From: CAVZQN01 sp963837395
GTDB taxonomy: Bacteria; Acidobacteriota; HRBIN11; JAKEFK01
Reading direction: 5' to 3'
Assembly (NCBI GenBank): GCA_963837395.1
Contig: CAWINI010000004.1
Location: 2,790,001-2,854,000, forward strand
Length of the DNA stretch: 64,000 nt
Part shown: positions 33,294-42,348 of the stretch, in pieces
Layout of the letters: each line of letters begins with the position of its first letter
Numbering within the stretch: the stretch's first letter is position 1
The notes under the pieces: model-generated
The model's input: the letters and a program-made list of their open reading frames with translations, nothing else
Database searches by the model: none
What the model was told of the DNA's origin: nothing
Translations under genes and position numbers: made by a program

Positions 33294-33629
33294 CTAGGCC
33301 GCGCCTGCGTCTTGTGCCACGCCTATGGCCCGCGCTAGTTGGCGACGGTTCGCGCCAGCAGTAAGAAGAGAGCGCATCAGCAGATCCAAACTGACTGATG
33401 GATCACCCGCCTCCATCTTCGCGACTCGTGATTGGCTCGATTTGATCTTTTTTGCTAACTGTGCCTGAGTAAGATGGTTCCGTTCGCGGCATAGGCGTAG
33501 CATTCTTACAAGAGAAAGTTTGATCTCCACCAACTGTGTTTCCACGTCACTCAGTTCAAGGAAATCGCTCGTACTTCCAACCTTCCAGCCAGCCGATTCC
33601 AGCTTCTTCCTCTTCTTGACGTCCATCAT
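33294..33629 (-). CDS. HigA-type XRE antitoxin
   Basis: 111 residues with an HTH_3 domain (RERNHLTQAQLAKKIKSSQS, then RVAKMEAGDPSVSLDLL). GGAGGATTAG precedes ATG 33629; this is also the 3' end of the toxin gene, as is usual for HigBA pairs. It should bind and neutralise the toxin and repress the operon. It lies just outside attR, in a short stretch bounded by a second att-like remnant at 34126. Confidence 0.85.
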   Translation of the reverse strand: MMDVKKRKKLESAGWKVGSTSDFLELSDVETQLVEIKLSLVRMLRLCRERNHLTQAQLAKKIKSSQSRVAKMEAGDPSVSLDLLMRSLLTAGANRRQLARAIGVAQDAGAA

Positions 33630-33964
33630 CTAATCCTCCATGAGTTGCCTGTAAGCCCTCAGTCTCTGTCGGGCAGCATCCAAGACTTTCTTTGGCGTCG
33701 CCCGGGATTTCTTTTTGAACACTTCGAGGATGACGACAGCGTTTGCGGCAAGATAATAAATAATTCTCCATACCGTGTTCTGGTCGACAATTCGAAGCTC
33801 ATGACAATTGCGCCGATTGATGGCATGGGCCTGGAGTCCGGCATAGCAAGGTTCTCGCCTTGTTGCAGCACCCGCAACAGAAAACCGGCTTTCAACCGGG
33901 CCTGAGCAGAAAAAGGCGGTGTCTTAATCTCGCCTTGCAACCATACCAGAGGCTTGTCCGCCAC
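33630..33964 (-). pseudogene. HigB/Gp49-type (RelE-fold) toxin with a one-base frameshift
   Basis: The start MADKPLVWLQGEIKTPPFS continues to SRPMPSIGA and then shifts. In the next frame it reads NCHELRIVDQNTVWRIIYY, VILEVFKKKSRATPKKV and ends RAYRQLMED at TAG 33630-33632, directly before the antitoxin ATG. One base is missing near 33808-33813 (GGCGCAATTGTC). Restored length is 111 residues, normal for the COG4679 phage-derived toxin family. Either the toxin is dead while the antitoxin is kept, or the base is a sequencing error. Confidence 0.82.
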
Positions 33965-33973
33965 TGCTTAAGC

Positions 33974-33993
33974 ATATGTCAGATCCGACATAT
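33974..33993. promoter_or_regulatory. Palindromic operator upstream of the HigBA-like pair
   Basis: ATATGTC-6-GACATAT is a perfect inverted repeat 9 bp before the toxin start. Its symmetry and place fit a HigA binding site for autorepression. Confidence 0.6.
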
Positions 33994-34125
33994 TCGCAAG
34001 TTAAATCTTTTTGCATTTCGTTTGTACATTTTGCAGATTTTTTAAGGCGTTTTAGGGTATTTTGTGGCGTAGCCAAGCGTATCACATTGACATAGCGAGA
34101 ATACTGCTACAGTATTAGTTACACG

Positions 34126-34166
34126 TTCTAAGCAGATGGTGGCCGTTCGAGTCGGTCCGGGCGCGC
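34126..34166 (+). repeat. Degenerate third copy of the tRNA-Arg 3' half
   Basis: TTCTAAGCAGATGGTGGCCG and the following bases through TCCGGGCGCGC align to the attL/attR sequence with roughly 8 differences or gaps over about 41 positions. It has lost base pairing and is likely an old attachment scar from an earlier integration at the same tRNA. Confidence 0.7.
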
Positions 34167-34210
34167 TTTTTTTCCACCGCCACGAGCCCAAATTACCCAC
34201 TCAACCGCGA

Positions 34211-34239
34211 TTGACACATAGACTGTGCACACATATGCT
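34211..34239 (+). promoter_or_regulatory. Promoter and operator of the VapBC-like pair
   Basis: TTGACA (34211-34216), a 17-bp spacer and TATGCT (34234-34239). The expected start of transcription falls at or next to the A of ATG 34246, and no Shine-Dalgarno sequence is present, so the mRNA is probably leaderless. ACACA-5-TGTGT overlaps the -10 region and may be the VapB operator. Confidence 0.55.
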
Positions 34240-34245
34240 GTGTAT

Positions 34246-34470
34246 ATGAAAAATGTAACTTTATCCCTTGAGGACAAGGATCTGGAGGAAGCGAGGCGAT
34301 ACGCTCGCGAACGTGGGATGTCTCTCAACGCGCTGATTCGGCAGTTGCTCCAGCGCACAGCTCGGATTTCCGGGAACTGGATGGACGATACATTCAAGTT
34401 GATGGATCGAGCCCGCCCTAAACGCCTGAAAGCGAAGCCCTGGAAACGGGAAGACCTTTACGATGTCTAA
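34246..34470 (+). CDS. VapB-like antitoxin
   Basis: 74 residues from ATG 34246. MKNVTLSLEDKDLEEARRYA, then RERGMSLNALIRQLL, is a ribbon-helix-helix DNA-binding domain; the C-terminal part (FKLMDRARPKRLKAKPWKRE) is typical of the toxin-binding tail. It overlaps the toxin gene by 8 bp. Lies beyond the third att-like remnant. Confidence 0.82.
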   Translation: MKNVTLSLEDKDLEEARRYARERGMSLNALIRQLLQRTARISGNWMDDTFKLMDRARPKRLKAKPWKREDLYDV

Positions 34471-34873
34471 GATATTCGTTGATACGAATATTCTTGTCAG
34501 CTCGCTTTATAATCCGGATCCGTTGGTGAAGAAAAAAGCGCGATTGCGCTTAAAAGAGCTCGAAAGACGGAACCACGGAGTCATTTCGACTCAGGTTTTG
34601 CAAGAGTTTTATGTTGTTGCCACCAGAAAACTTGGCGTTAAAGCACTTTTGGCGAAACAGATTGTGCAGCGTTTCGAAAATTTCGAAGTCGTGACGATCA
34701 GCCCACTGATGATTTACGCCGCAATCGACTGTAGCATTACGGCCCAGATCTCATTTTGGGATGCGCTCATTGTTGTTGCGGCTGAGATCAGCAAATGCGA
34801 GTTCATTTGGACTGAGGATCTGAATCCGGGCCAAGTGATCAGGGACGTCCGAATCATGAACCCTCTGATGTAA
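34463..34873 (+). CDS. VapC-like PIN-domain ribonuclease toxin
   Basis: 136 residues. PIN-domain acidic residues are visible: IFVDTNILVSSLYN (first Asp), VLQEFYVVATRKL (Glu), ISFWDALIVVAA (Asp) and FIWTEDLNPGQ (last acidic pair). VapC toxins cut tRNA or rRNA loops. Complete and of usual length, so the pair could be functional. Confidence 0.88.
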   Translation: MSKIFVDTNILVSSLYNPDPLVKKKARLRLKELERRNHGVISTQVLQEFYVVATRKLGVKALLAKQIVQRFENFEVVTISPLMIYAAIDCSITAQISFWDALIVVAAEISKCEFIWTEDLNPGQVIRDVRIMNPLM

Positions 34874-34948
34874 ACTCTGGGTTTCCTAACCGGTTTGCAT
34901 TCTGTTTGCACCTTTTGCAGATTTGCTAAGGTGGCGCGCTTTTAATTT

Positions 34949-35155
34949 TTACCGCGAAGAACGCAAAGGGCTTCCAAGCAAACGTGAAGGTAGCAGGAAA
35001 ATAGCGCGGAGTAATTGAAGGACGCCGGTCACAGTAATTCCCACCAATCGAAATGGCAACAACAACAGCCATACAATAGGGTAGAGTACCAGTGCAAGCA
35101 ATGCTAAAGGCCAGCAAAGCACAAACAATAAACACCACAAAATAAAACTTAACAT
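34949..35155 (-). CDS. Small membrane protein
   Basis: 68 residues with two hydrophobic stretches (LSFILWCLLFVLCWPLALLA and PIVWLLLLPFRLVGI). An AGGAGACGCCG ribosome site precedes ATG 35155, which supports this frame over the longer overlapping one. Similar short proteins are common in environmental bacteria without known function. A half copy of the CGCGAAGACGC repeat lies in and after its 3' end. Confidence 0.65.
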   Translation of the reverse strand: MLSFILWCLLFVLCWPLALLALVLYPIVWLLLLPFRLVGITVTGVLQLLRAIFLLPSRLLGSPLRSSR

Positions 35156-35218
35156 CGGCGTCTCCTGTAATTGAATGACGTTGTTGCTGCCAAAAAGTTC
35201 GGTTCAGCCAATTTTTTT

Positions 35219-35269
35219 TTAACCATTTGGCTAAAAAAAATGACATACCGAGATTAACCATTTGGTTAA
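35219..35269. promoter_or_regulatory. Paired TTAACCATTTGGTTAA operators
   Basis: The second copy (35254-35269) is a perfect 16-bp palindrome and the first (35219-35234) differs by one base (TTAACCATTTGGCTAA). The centres are 35 bp apart, so a dimer could sit on each. They lie between divergent genes at 35155 and 35398. The motif type recalls ArsR/SdpR-family operators; no such regulator is in the window. Confidence 0.55.
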
Positions 35270-35397
35270 GAAAGCATATCCATTTTGTCGACTATAAAAT
35301 CGCGCAACTTCTACACTATTCGACCGAAAACTCATACGAACAAAGCAATGTGACCTGTTTGAAAAACAAACCGGCACGCAATTTGGAGGATGAAAAA

Positions 35398-36063
35398 ATG
35401 CGAGTAGGATCGAATGGAAGTATTCCTGAATTTATTGCAGAAATAGCGGAAGCTATTGAAGAAGCGGTAACTGAAAATCAATATGCAACTGGTTGTGAAA
35501 TTCCAGAAGAACCATACGCTGGTGAACAGCCAACTTACAATCCCGGCAGCTACAACGAAAGAACCGGATTTGATCAAACAAGTTTGATTCAAAGTAATCT
35601 TTGGAAAAATCTTGGTCAGGCACTCGAGTCAGGTCGCAATGAAAAGCTTGCGGGATTAGCAACACAAGGCAACGCAACTGACTACTTGATGGCAGCAACC
35701 GGACAAGGAGGAACCACATACGATGCAGGTGTTAGCCCATTTAGTGGCGGAATTTTTGGCATGGCCGGTAATAGCATTACAGCGGATAAATTTGAACAGA
35801 ATTTTAAAGACGGAAAAACAATGGTCGTTTCTACAAAGAAACCTGCAGAAGGTGCTGGAGCACTCTTCGGAATGGGAACACAAGCACAATTAGACCAATA
35901 TGGCTTAAAAGGTGATCATTGCTACACAGTTAAGAGAGTTTACACCGATGACAACGGCAAAAAGATGGTAGAACTATCCGATCCAACAGGACAGTCACAA
36001 CCTAGGCCGATTCCTGTGGATAATTTGAACCCTTCATTCGTTAACCAGATTGCGGTGGGGTAG
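35398..36063 (+). CDS. Protein resembling the C-terminal half of a bacterial calpain-type peptidase
   Basis: 221 residues from ATG 35398 (GGAGG upstream; the frame extends further 5' but has no ribosome site). The segment GKTMVVSTKKP, then GLKGDHCYTVKRVYTDDNGK, then VELSDPTGQ, resembles the His/Asn part of the calpain fold (HAYTV...NPWG). The expected N-terminal Cys box is absent and Asn is Asp here, so it is probably not a peptidase. Could be a binding, inhibitor or effector-like protein. No signal peptide is visible. Confidence 0.45.
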   Translation: MRVGSNGSIPEFIAEIAEAIEEAVTENQYATGCEIPEEPYAGEQPTYNPGSYNERTGFDQTSLIQSNLWKNLGQALESGRNEKLAGLATQGNATDYLMAATGQGGTTYDAGVSPFSGGIFGMAGNSITADKFEQNFKDGKTMVVSTKKPAEGAGALFGMGTQAQLDQYGLKGDHCYTVKRVYTDDNGKKMVELSDPTGQSQPRPIPVDNLNPSFVNQIAVG

Positions 36064-36101
36064 AAAATAAATAACTCTGGATTCCAGGAAGGTTCAGACA
36101 A

Positions 36102-36137
36102 TTTCGGCGCCGGCTTTCAATCTGGCCGGCGCCGAAA
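36102..36137. terminator. Strong bidirectional terminator
   Basis: TTTCGGCGCCGGC-10-GCCGGCGCCGAAA is a perfect 13-bp inverted repeat between convergent genes, with A and T runs at its ends. Confidence 0.88.
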
Positions 36138-36141
36138 AATA

Positions 36142-39100
36142 TTATGGCGCAAATATGATCGGAACATCCAATGTTTTGGCCGTATCGTTCAATGAAACAA
36201 GATCACGCGATAAAAGTTGATTCACATCTTGTTCTTGTTTCGCCCATTCCTTCTTCATGGTATCGTAAGCTTCGCGCATCCCTTGCGTCGGAACACCATC
36301 GTTGTCTGTGACTACTGAATACAAATTGATCATTCGTCCGTACAATTGAACTCCGCCGCGGAATGAAAAAACATCGTATGACACTTCCGCTTTAGCGTTG
36401 TGCAATTTCGATTCTTGTGATTCAACTCGACCTGCAAATGTTTCCGAATCCTTCACTAACTGCACAGTTTTATTATTCGCTTTCAAAACTTCATTCCGAT
36501 TCTTGATTTGCTCTTGCACGCTTTTCAATTTTTTTATCGTTTGGGAAATATGTGTAATGTCATCCCGCAATGCTAATCCCATATCAAGCTGTTCTTTCAT
36601 CTGGGCATCAGACATATTCACGCGCGGATCATTCATCACTTTGACTGGCGAAGTAAAAGTCCGACCATCAACATTCAAACGAAGGGTGTAGGTTCCAGGC
36701 AACACCATTGGTCCACTGGATGCATTACCAAAAATTCTGGAGCGCGGAACCATTTCCGGTTCATCATACGCAAGATTCCAATACGCTACTTGAATTCCAG
36801 CTGCTTTTGGCATTGCAGCCTTCTTCAAATTTTCCTCTTCCTTTTTATCATCATCATCCAATCCAAGCGGTGGTTTTGGTTTGCTACTCATCGTTGCGAT
36901 AACTTTGCCTGAAGAATCGAGAACATCCGCAGTAATGTCATTTTTCGGGGCTTCCTTTAAGTAGTAATAGAAAGGTGCGCCTGCAGGAGGATTTTCGCCG
37001 GTCGATTTATCACGCATTTCTTGCGTATAACGCCAACGGATTGAATCTGGAACTGAAAATAGGTGAGCGGCTGAATTCGAAATTTGTGGTGACATCTCTC
37101 GCACTGCAGTCAGATGATCAAAGATCCAAATGGATCTTCCCAATGTTCCAACAACAAGATTGTTGTCTTTCACTGCAAGATCATGAACTGCAACAGTAGG
37201 CAGATTTAGTTTCAGAGATTGCCAATTCTTTCCGTCATCGCGCGAATAAATCACTCCACGTTCCGTACCAACGTACAAAAGATCTTTCACTTTTGGATCT
37301 TCGCGAACCACATGCAAATAGATGTCTTGAGGCAGACTGCTATCAAGCCGCTTCCAGGACTCTCCAAAATCGGTTGTCTTATATAGGTAGGGTTTAGTGT
37401 TATCGAGCCAGTGTCCATCAACAGTAACGAATGCAGTTCCGGCATCATAGTGAGATGGTTCAATGGTTGTAATTTTTGCCCATTCCGGAATTCCGGGCAT
37501 TGCTTTGGTCACGTTCTTCCAATTTTTTCCGCCATCGCGGGTGATATGAACCAAACCATCATCACTGCCGACCCAGATTAGATCTTTTTGCAAAGGAGAT
37601 TCGGCGATTGCAAAAATTGTGCAATAAGTTTCAGCACCGGTGTTATCACCGGTAATTGGTCCACCGACCATTGAAGTTTTGATGGATCATTGCGCGTTAG
37701 ATCAGGGCTGATCGCAGACCAGGTTTGTCCGCCATCTTCAGTGCGAAACAAAATATTTCCGCCATGATAAACAACTTTTGCATTATGCGGCGAAGTTGCA
37801 ATCGGAGCCGTCCATTGAAAACGATATTTCATATCTTTCGGATCATGGCCCAGTGGCATATCAGGATTGATTCCGACATGCCGGGCCTGGCGCGTTCGGT
37901 GATCATAAAGTGTGATGATGCCACCATATTCACCGGCATAAACAATGTTTGGATCGGACCAATCTGAAACAGCCCAACCTGCTTCACCACCACCAACTCC
38001 ATACCATTCGCTGGTTCGGATCCCATTGGAGAGTGTACGATTTGGTCCTTGTGCGGTTCCGATATCCTGAATTGCGCCGGCAACACTGTATGGAACACGG
38101 TTATCTGCGGTGACGTGATAAAACTGCGCTATTGGTAACGCAGGCGCGGTCCACGTCTCACCACCATCAGTGGAAATGTCGATACCGCCATCATTGGAAG
38201 CGATCATTCGTTTTGGATTTTTCGGATCGATCCACATGTCATGAAGATCACCATGATGAAATCCATCTACAACATTCCAAGTCTTTCCACCATCAATGCT
38301 TTTCATCATTGGAACTTGCGGAACCCAAATTTCATTTGGATTTGTTGGATGGATTGTTAAAACGGTGTAATACCATGCGCGTTGTCTTAGTAAACGATTT
38401 GCGCTAGCACGTTCCCAACTTTCACCGCCATCATCCGAACGGAAAAAACCACCTTGATCCGCTTCAATCAATGCATAAACGCGACGTCCATCAGAAGGTG
38501 CAACACCAACACCGATCTTGCCCCAAATGCCATCAGGCAATCCTTTGCCTGAGAGTTGTTTCCAACTGTCACCACCATCGCGCGAAACATAAAGTCCACT
38601 GCCCGGACCTCCGCTGGTTAATCCCCAAGGGTATCTGCGAGCTTGCCATAAACCTGCAAATACAATATTTGGATTTGATGGATCCATTGCGACATCTGAT
38701 GCACCTGTATCATTATCTTTTTTTAAAACTTGCTGCCACGTTTTACCGCCATCCTTTGTCCGGTAAACACCGCGTTCTGGATTGGGACCGAATGCATGTC
38801 CAAGTACTGCAGCAAATGCAATATCAGGATTTTCAGGATTGACAACCATCGTTCCGATTTGCCCTTCTTGTTTCCACACATGATTCCAGGTCTTTCCACC
38901 ATCCACCGATTTATAAATTCCATTTCCTGCTGCAACATTTCCGCGAATGTTTGCTTCACCTGATCCCACATAAATTACATTTGGATCCGATGGTGCAATT
39001 GCGATCGATCCAATTGATGAAATTGGTTGGTCATCAAATACCGATTTCCAGTTAGCGCCACCATCAACGCTTTTCCACACACCGCTGGCTGCAGCACCAA

Positions 39101-39323
39101 AGTAAAAAATGTTTGGATCACCAGGAACACCTGCAGCGCGTGAGACACGACCGCCCCATGCTGGACCAATCGAACGATATTTTAATGCCTTAAATTCGGA
39201 AGTATCTTTCGAATCCTTCGATGTAGAGGTTTCATCGCCAAAACTCAATCCGCTTTGAAACAAACAAATGACGATCCATAGGGATAAAAAGATAAACAAC
39301 TTTTTGGCATTGAGATGGCGCAT
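36142..39323 (-). pseudogene. VPS10/sortilin-like Asp-box exported protein, frameshifted
   Basis: The signal peptide (LFIFLSLWIVICLFQSGLSF) is followed by at least eleven Asp-box motifs of SxDxGxxW type (KSVDGGANW, RTKDGGKTW, RSDDGGESW, ITRDGGKNW). These build multi-bladed beta-propellers. The frame breaks near 37678, where SKLQW should read SKTSMVGGPITG; one A is missing in an A run. The C-terminal part is in the 36142-37671 frame. Restored length is about 1060 residues, close to the paralogue at 57141. GGAGGTACCC precedes ATG 39323. Family members are often called glycosyl hydrolases without proof. Confidence 0.85.
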
Positions 39324-39408
39324 GGGTACCTCCGTTTAATGCTTGATTTCTCTCATGATACACGCCAACCGTTTCACCACAAATAGCCGCGTGTTACAAT
39401 TTCTATGT

Positions 39409-39636
39409 ATGGACGATTCCAGAAAAAACATCGCCGAACGTGCCGCTGCATTGGAAGAGGCATTGGATAGTTTGGTGGCTGAAGCTGGATACTTGCTGCG
39501 AAAAAGCGAATACTGGATGCTTTCCGATACGATTGAAGTATTGAAGGGCATTCAAAAACGAGTTAGTCCGCAAATGGCTCAGTTTGTACGAGTCGAAAAT
39601 GGACCTGCTCACTCCGGTGAAGATTTAACCTCATGA
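39409..39636 (+). CDS. Small helical protein, unknown
   Basis: 75 residues from ATG 39409 (MDDSRKNIAERAAALEEALD, then ending GPAHSGEDLTS). No Shine-Dalgarno sequence and no known domain. It stops 3 bp before a dispersed palindrome. The composition is protein-like, but evidence is limited to the frame. Confidence 0.4.
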   Translation: MDDSRKNIAERAAALEEALDSLVAEAGYLLRKSEYWMLSDTIEVLKGIQKRVSPQMAQFVRVENGPAHSGEDLTS

Positions 39637-39638
39637 TA

Positions 39639-39717
39639 TTCACCACAGAGTCACGGAGCCACGGAGACATAAAATTACTTAATTTAAGACTCCGTATCTC
39701 CGTACCTCCGTGGTGAA
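39639..39717. repeat. Dispersed palindromic repeat that reaches into the penicillin acylase start
   Basis: Left arm 39639-39668 and right arm 39688-39717 pair over about 30 nt with some mismatches (CACGGAG... against ...CTCCGTGGTGAA). The right arm contains the GTG codons at 39710 and 39713 that begin the downstream gene. Confidence 0.75.
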
Positions 39718-42223
39718 AAAATCCTGGCGAATCTTCTTTCGAATTTTTGTTTTGCTTATTGTGATCCTTGCAGCCATCTTAGCGATCTCCGTTTATTTGG
39801 TGAGACGTTCTTATCCTAAGCGTAACGGTGAAATAAAAATTAGCGGATTGAATTCTGCTGTTCGCATTCTTCGTGATCGTTACGGTATCCCTCAAATTTA
39901 CGCATCAACTCAGCATGATCTTTTTTTTGCTCAAGGATTCGTTCACGCTCAAGATCGCTTCTGGCAAATGGATGTCTGGAGACATACCGGTGCGGGCCGT
40001 CTTTCTGAAATGTTTGGAAAATCACAAATCGATACCGACAAATTTCTGCGCACTCTAGGCTGGGAAAGACTAGTTCGCGATGAATTGAATCGAACCGATC
40101 CAACTTCCATAAACATTTTGAAATCTTATGCCGAAGGTGTAAACGCGTATCTAAAAAATCGCGGAGCAAGTCAGGTTTCTTTCGAATATGTTCTTCTTTC
40201 AATGATGAATCGGAATTACAAGATTGAAAATTGGGAGCCAATTCACTCAGCAACTTTTGCAAAGGTGATGTCGTGGGATCTTTGCGAAAACATGTTTAGT
40301 GAAGTGAACCGATCACTTCTTTTAAAAACATTAACAATGGATCAAATTAATGAGCTTTATCCTGCGTATCCGGAAAGTGGTCCATTTGTTGTTCCATATG
40401 CGCCGGAATCGGATTTTCCCATAGAACTGCCGATTGCAGTTTTGCGAGATCCCAAAATTCAAGAGTCATTTCAAGAATTAAACGCCTCTTTAGAAAAGTT
40501 GCCGGATGTAATCGGTGTTCGCGGTGAATCGATCGGCTCCAACAACTGGGTGATATCAGGTGACAAAACAAATACAGGAAAACCGATCCTTGCAAATGAT
40601 CCCCATCTTGGCGTTCAAATGCCTTCAATCTGGTATGAAGCAGGCTTGCACTGCGAGCCTGTCAGCGATCAATGTCCATTTGATGTTTCCGGATTTTCTT
40701 TCGCAGGAGTTCCTGGAATCATTCTTGGTCATAATTCACACATCGCATGGGCGATGACAAATGTCGGTGCAGATGTGATGGATTTGTATATTGAAAAAGT
40801 GAATCCACAAAATTCAAATCAATATTATTATCAAAATTCCTTGCGCGATATGAACGTGATTCAAGATCGTATCCATGTTGGCGGATCGGATGATGTAGTA
40901 TTTTCAATCCGCAGTACACATCATGGTCCTGTGATTTCAGATTCAATGAAATCGCTCAAGGATTTTGTAAACAAAAGCGGCCAGGATGTGCCGAACCCTT
41001 ACGCGATTGCATTACGTTGGACAGCATTAGAAGCTTCCGATACTTTTCCAGCCATCTGGAAAATGAATATCGCGAAGAATTGGGAAGAGTTTCGCGCGGC
41101 TGCTTCCGATTTCGATGTGCCTTCCCAAAATTTACTGTTTGCGGATATTGATGGAAATATCGGATACCAAACACCGGGAATGATTCCAATCCGCGAAAAA
41201 GGCGATGGTCGTTTTCCTGTTCCAGGTTGGACTTCCGAATATGAATGGACAGGCTACATTCCTTTTGAAGAACTGCCATCTATTAAGAATCCGGAGCAAG
41301 GTTTCATTGCATCCGCCAATAATCAAGTCATTTCATCACGCTATCCTCATTTGATTACAAATGATTGGGAAGCTCCGTTCCGTGCTGCGCGGATCACTCA
41401 AATGATTAACGAAGATAAGAATCAGGTTGATAAAAATTTCATTGAAGCTATGCAGGCCGATAATAAAAATTCGAAAGCGGAATTTGTTCTCCCTTACCTA
41501 TTGAATTTGCAATTCAAAGATTCGCAACTTCAACAGAGTTTGGAGATTCTCCGAAATTGGAATCAGCAAAATAGTATGGATTCTTCCGGTGCTGCTTTGT
41601 TCGAAATGTTTTGGAAATTTTTATTAGCAGAAACTTTTCATGATGATCTTCCCGAGCAATTTTGGCCCGGCGGCGCGGGAAGATGGGGTTCCGTCATTCA
41701 AAAACTGATAACAGATGAGAAGAATCATTGGTGGGATAACAAGAAGACCTCAGCAGTAGAAACTCGTGATGATATTTTGCGAAGTGCGTTCAAATTAGCA
41801 GTCAACGAGTTGCGAAACTTGCAGGGGAATGATCCGCACAAATGGAGATGGGGTTCATTGCATACAGTGACTTTTCGGAATGAAACTTTAGGTGAGTCCG
41901 GTATCAACATCGTTGAGAAGATTTTGAATCGTGGTCCATTTGAAACCAGCGGTGGTTCAGCGATCGTAAACGCGACTTCGTTCAATCCATTTAAGTCATT
42001 TGAAGTTACATCACTTCCATCAATGCGGATGATTGTAGATTTTTCTTCGTTGGATCAATCGATGGCGGTAAATTCCACCGGCCAGTCAGGACATGCATAT
42101 CATCCAAACTATATTGATATGGCGGACCTCTGGCGAAAGGTTCAATATCATTCGTGGCAATTTAGTAGGAAAGCGATCCAAAAACAAACCACCGATACGT
42201 TAATTCTTAAGCCGAGATTCTGA
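39710..42223 (+). CDS. Penicillin acylase family protein (N-terminal nucleophile hydrolase)
   Basis: 837 residues. A signal anchor (FFRIFVLLIVILAAILAISV) is followed by the small-subunit part (VRILRDRYGIPQIYA, GFVHAQDRFWQMDV). The large subunit begins at the expected self-cleavage point G|SNNWVISG, with Ser as nucleophile, followed by PILANDPHLG and PGIILGHNSHIAWAMTN. It hydrolyses amide bonds such as acyl-homoserine lactones or similar; the true substrate is unknown. The start is GTG 39710 or 39713, inside a palindromic repeat, with no ribosome site. Confidence 0.93.
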   Translation: MVKKSWRIFFRIFVLLIVILAAILAISVYLVRRSYPKRNGEIKISGLNSAVRILRDRYGIPQIYASTQHDLFFAQGFVHAQDRFWQMDVWRHTGAGRLSEMFGKSQIDTDKFLRTLGWERLVRDELNRTDPTSINILKSYAEGVNAYLKNRGASQVSFEYVLLSMMNRNYKIENWEPIHSATFAKVMSWDLCENMFSEVNRSLLLKTLTMDQINELYPAYPESGPFVVPYAPESDFPIELPIAVLRDPKIQESFQELNASLEKLPDVIGVRGESIGSNNWVISGDKTNTGKPILANDPHLGVQMPSIWYEAGLHCEPVSDQCPFDVSGFSFAGVPGIILGHNSHIAWAMTNVGADVMDLYIEKVNPQNSNQYYYQNSLRDMNVIQDRIHVGGSDDVVFSIRSTHHGPVISDSMKSLKDFVNKSGQDVPNPYAIALRWTALEASDTFPAIWKMNIAKNWEEFRAAASDFDVPSQNLLFADIDGNIGYQTPGMIPIREKGDGRFPVPGWTSEYEWTGYIPFEELPSIKNPEQGFIASANNQVISSRYPHLITNDWEAPFRAARITQMINEDKNQVDKNFIEAMQADNKNSKAEFVLPYLLNLQFKDSQLQQSLEILRNWNQQNSMDSSGAALFEMFWKFLLAETFHDDLPEQFWPGGAGRWGSVIQKLITDEKNHWWDNKKTSAVETRDDILRSAFKLAVNELRNLQGNDPHKWRWGSLHTVTFRNETLGESGINIVEKILNRGPFETSGGSAIVNATSFNPFKSFEVTSLPSMRMIVDFSSLDQSMAVNSTGQSGHAYHPNYIDMADLWRKVQYHSWQFSRKAIQKQTTDTLILKPRF

Positions 42224-42230
42224 GCAGGCT

Positions 42231-42324
42231 CCCCCTCCTTATGAAGGAGGGGGTATAGGGGGTGGTTGGAAATACTGTAAGAGACTCCAACCCCCTTTTA
42301 CATCTCCCCCTTCATAAGGGGGAG
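42231..42324. terminator. Two G/C-rich hairpins between convergent genes
   Basis: CCCCCTCCTT-3-AAGGAGGGGG (42231-42253) and CTCCCCCTT-3-AAGGGGGAG (42304-42324) are perfect. The inner GGGGGTGGTTGG and CCAACCCCC can also pair, giving a larger folded unit. They lie between the acylase and ku genes. Confidence 0.72.
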
Positions 42325-42348
42325 AAAATGCGAGGCTCTAAGCCCGAA

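Noticed and set aside
33056..33364. 102-residue plus-strand frame overlapping the integrase end and attR
   Set aside because: It runs through the attachment site and into the opposite-strand antitoxin gene; composition is Ser/Arg-rich without any domain. It is a chance frame.
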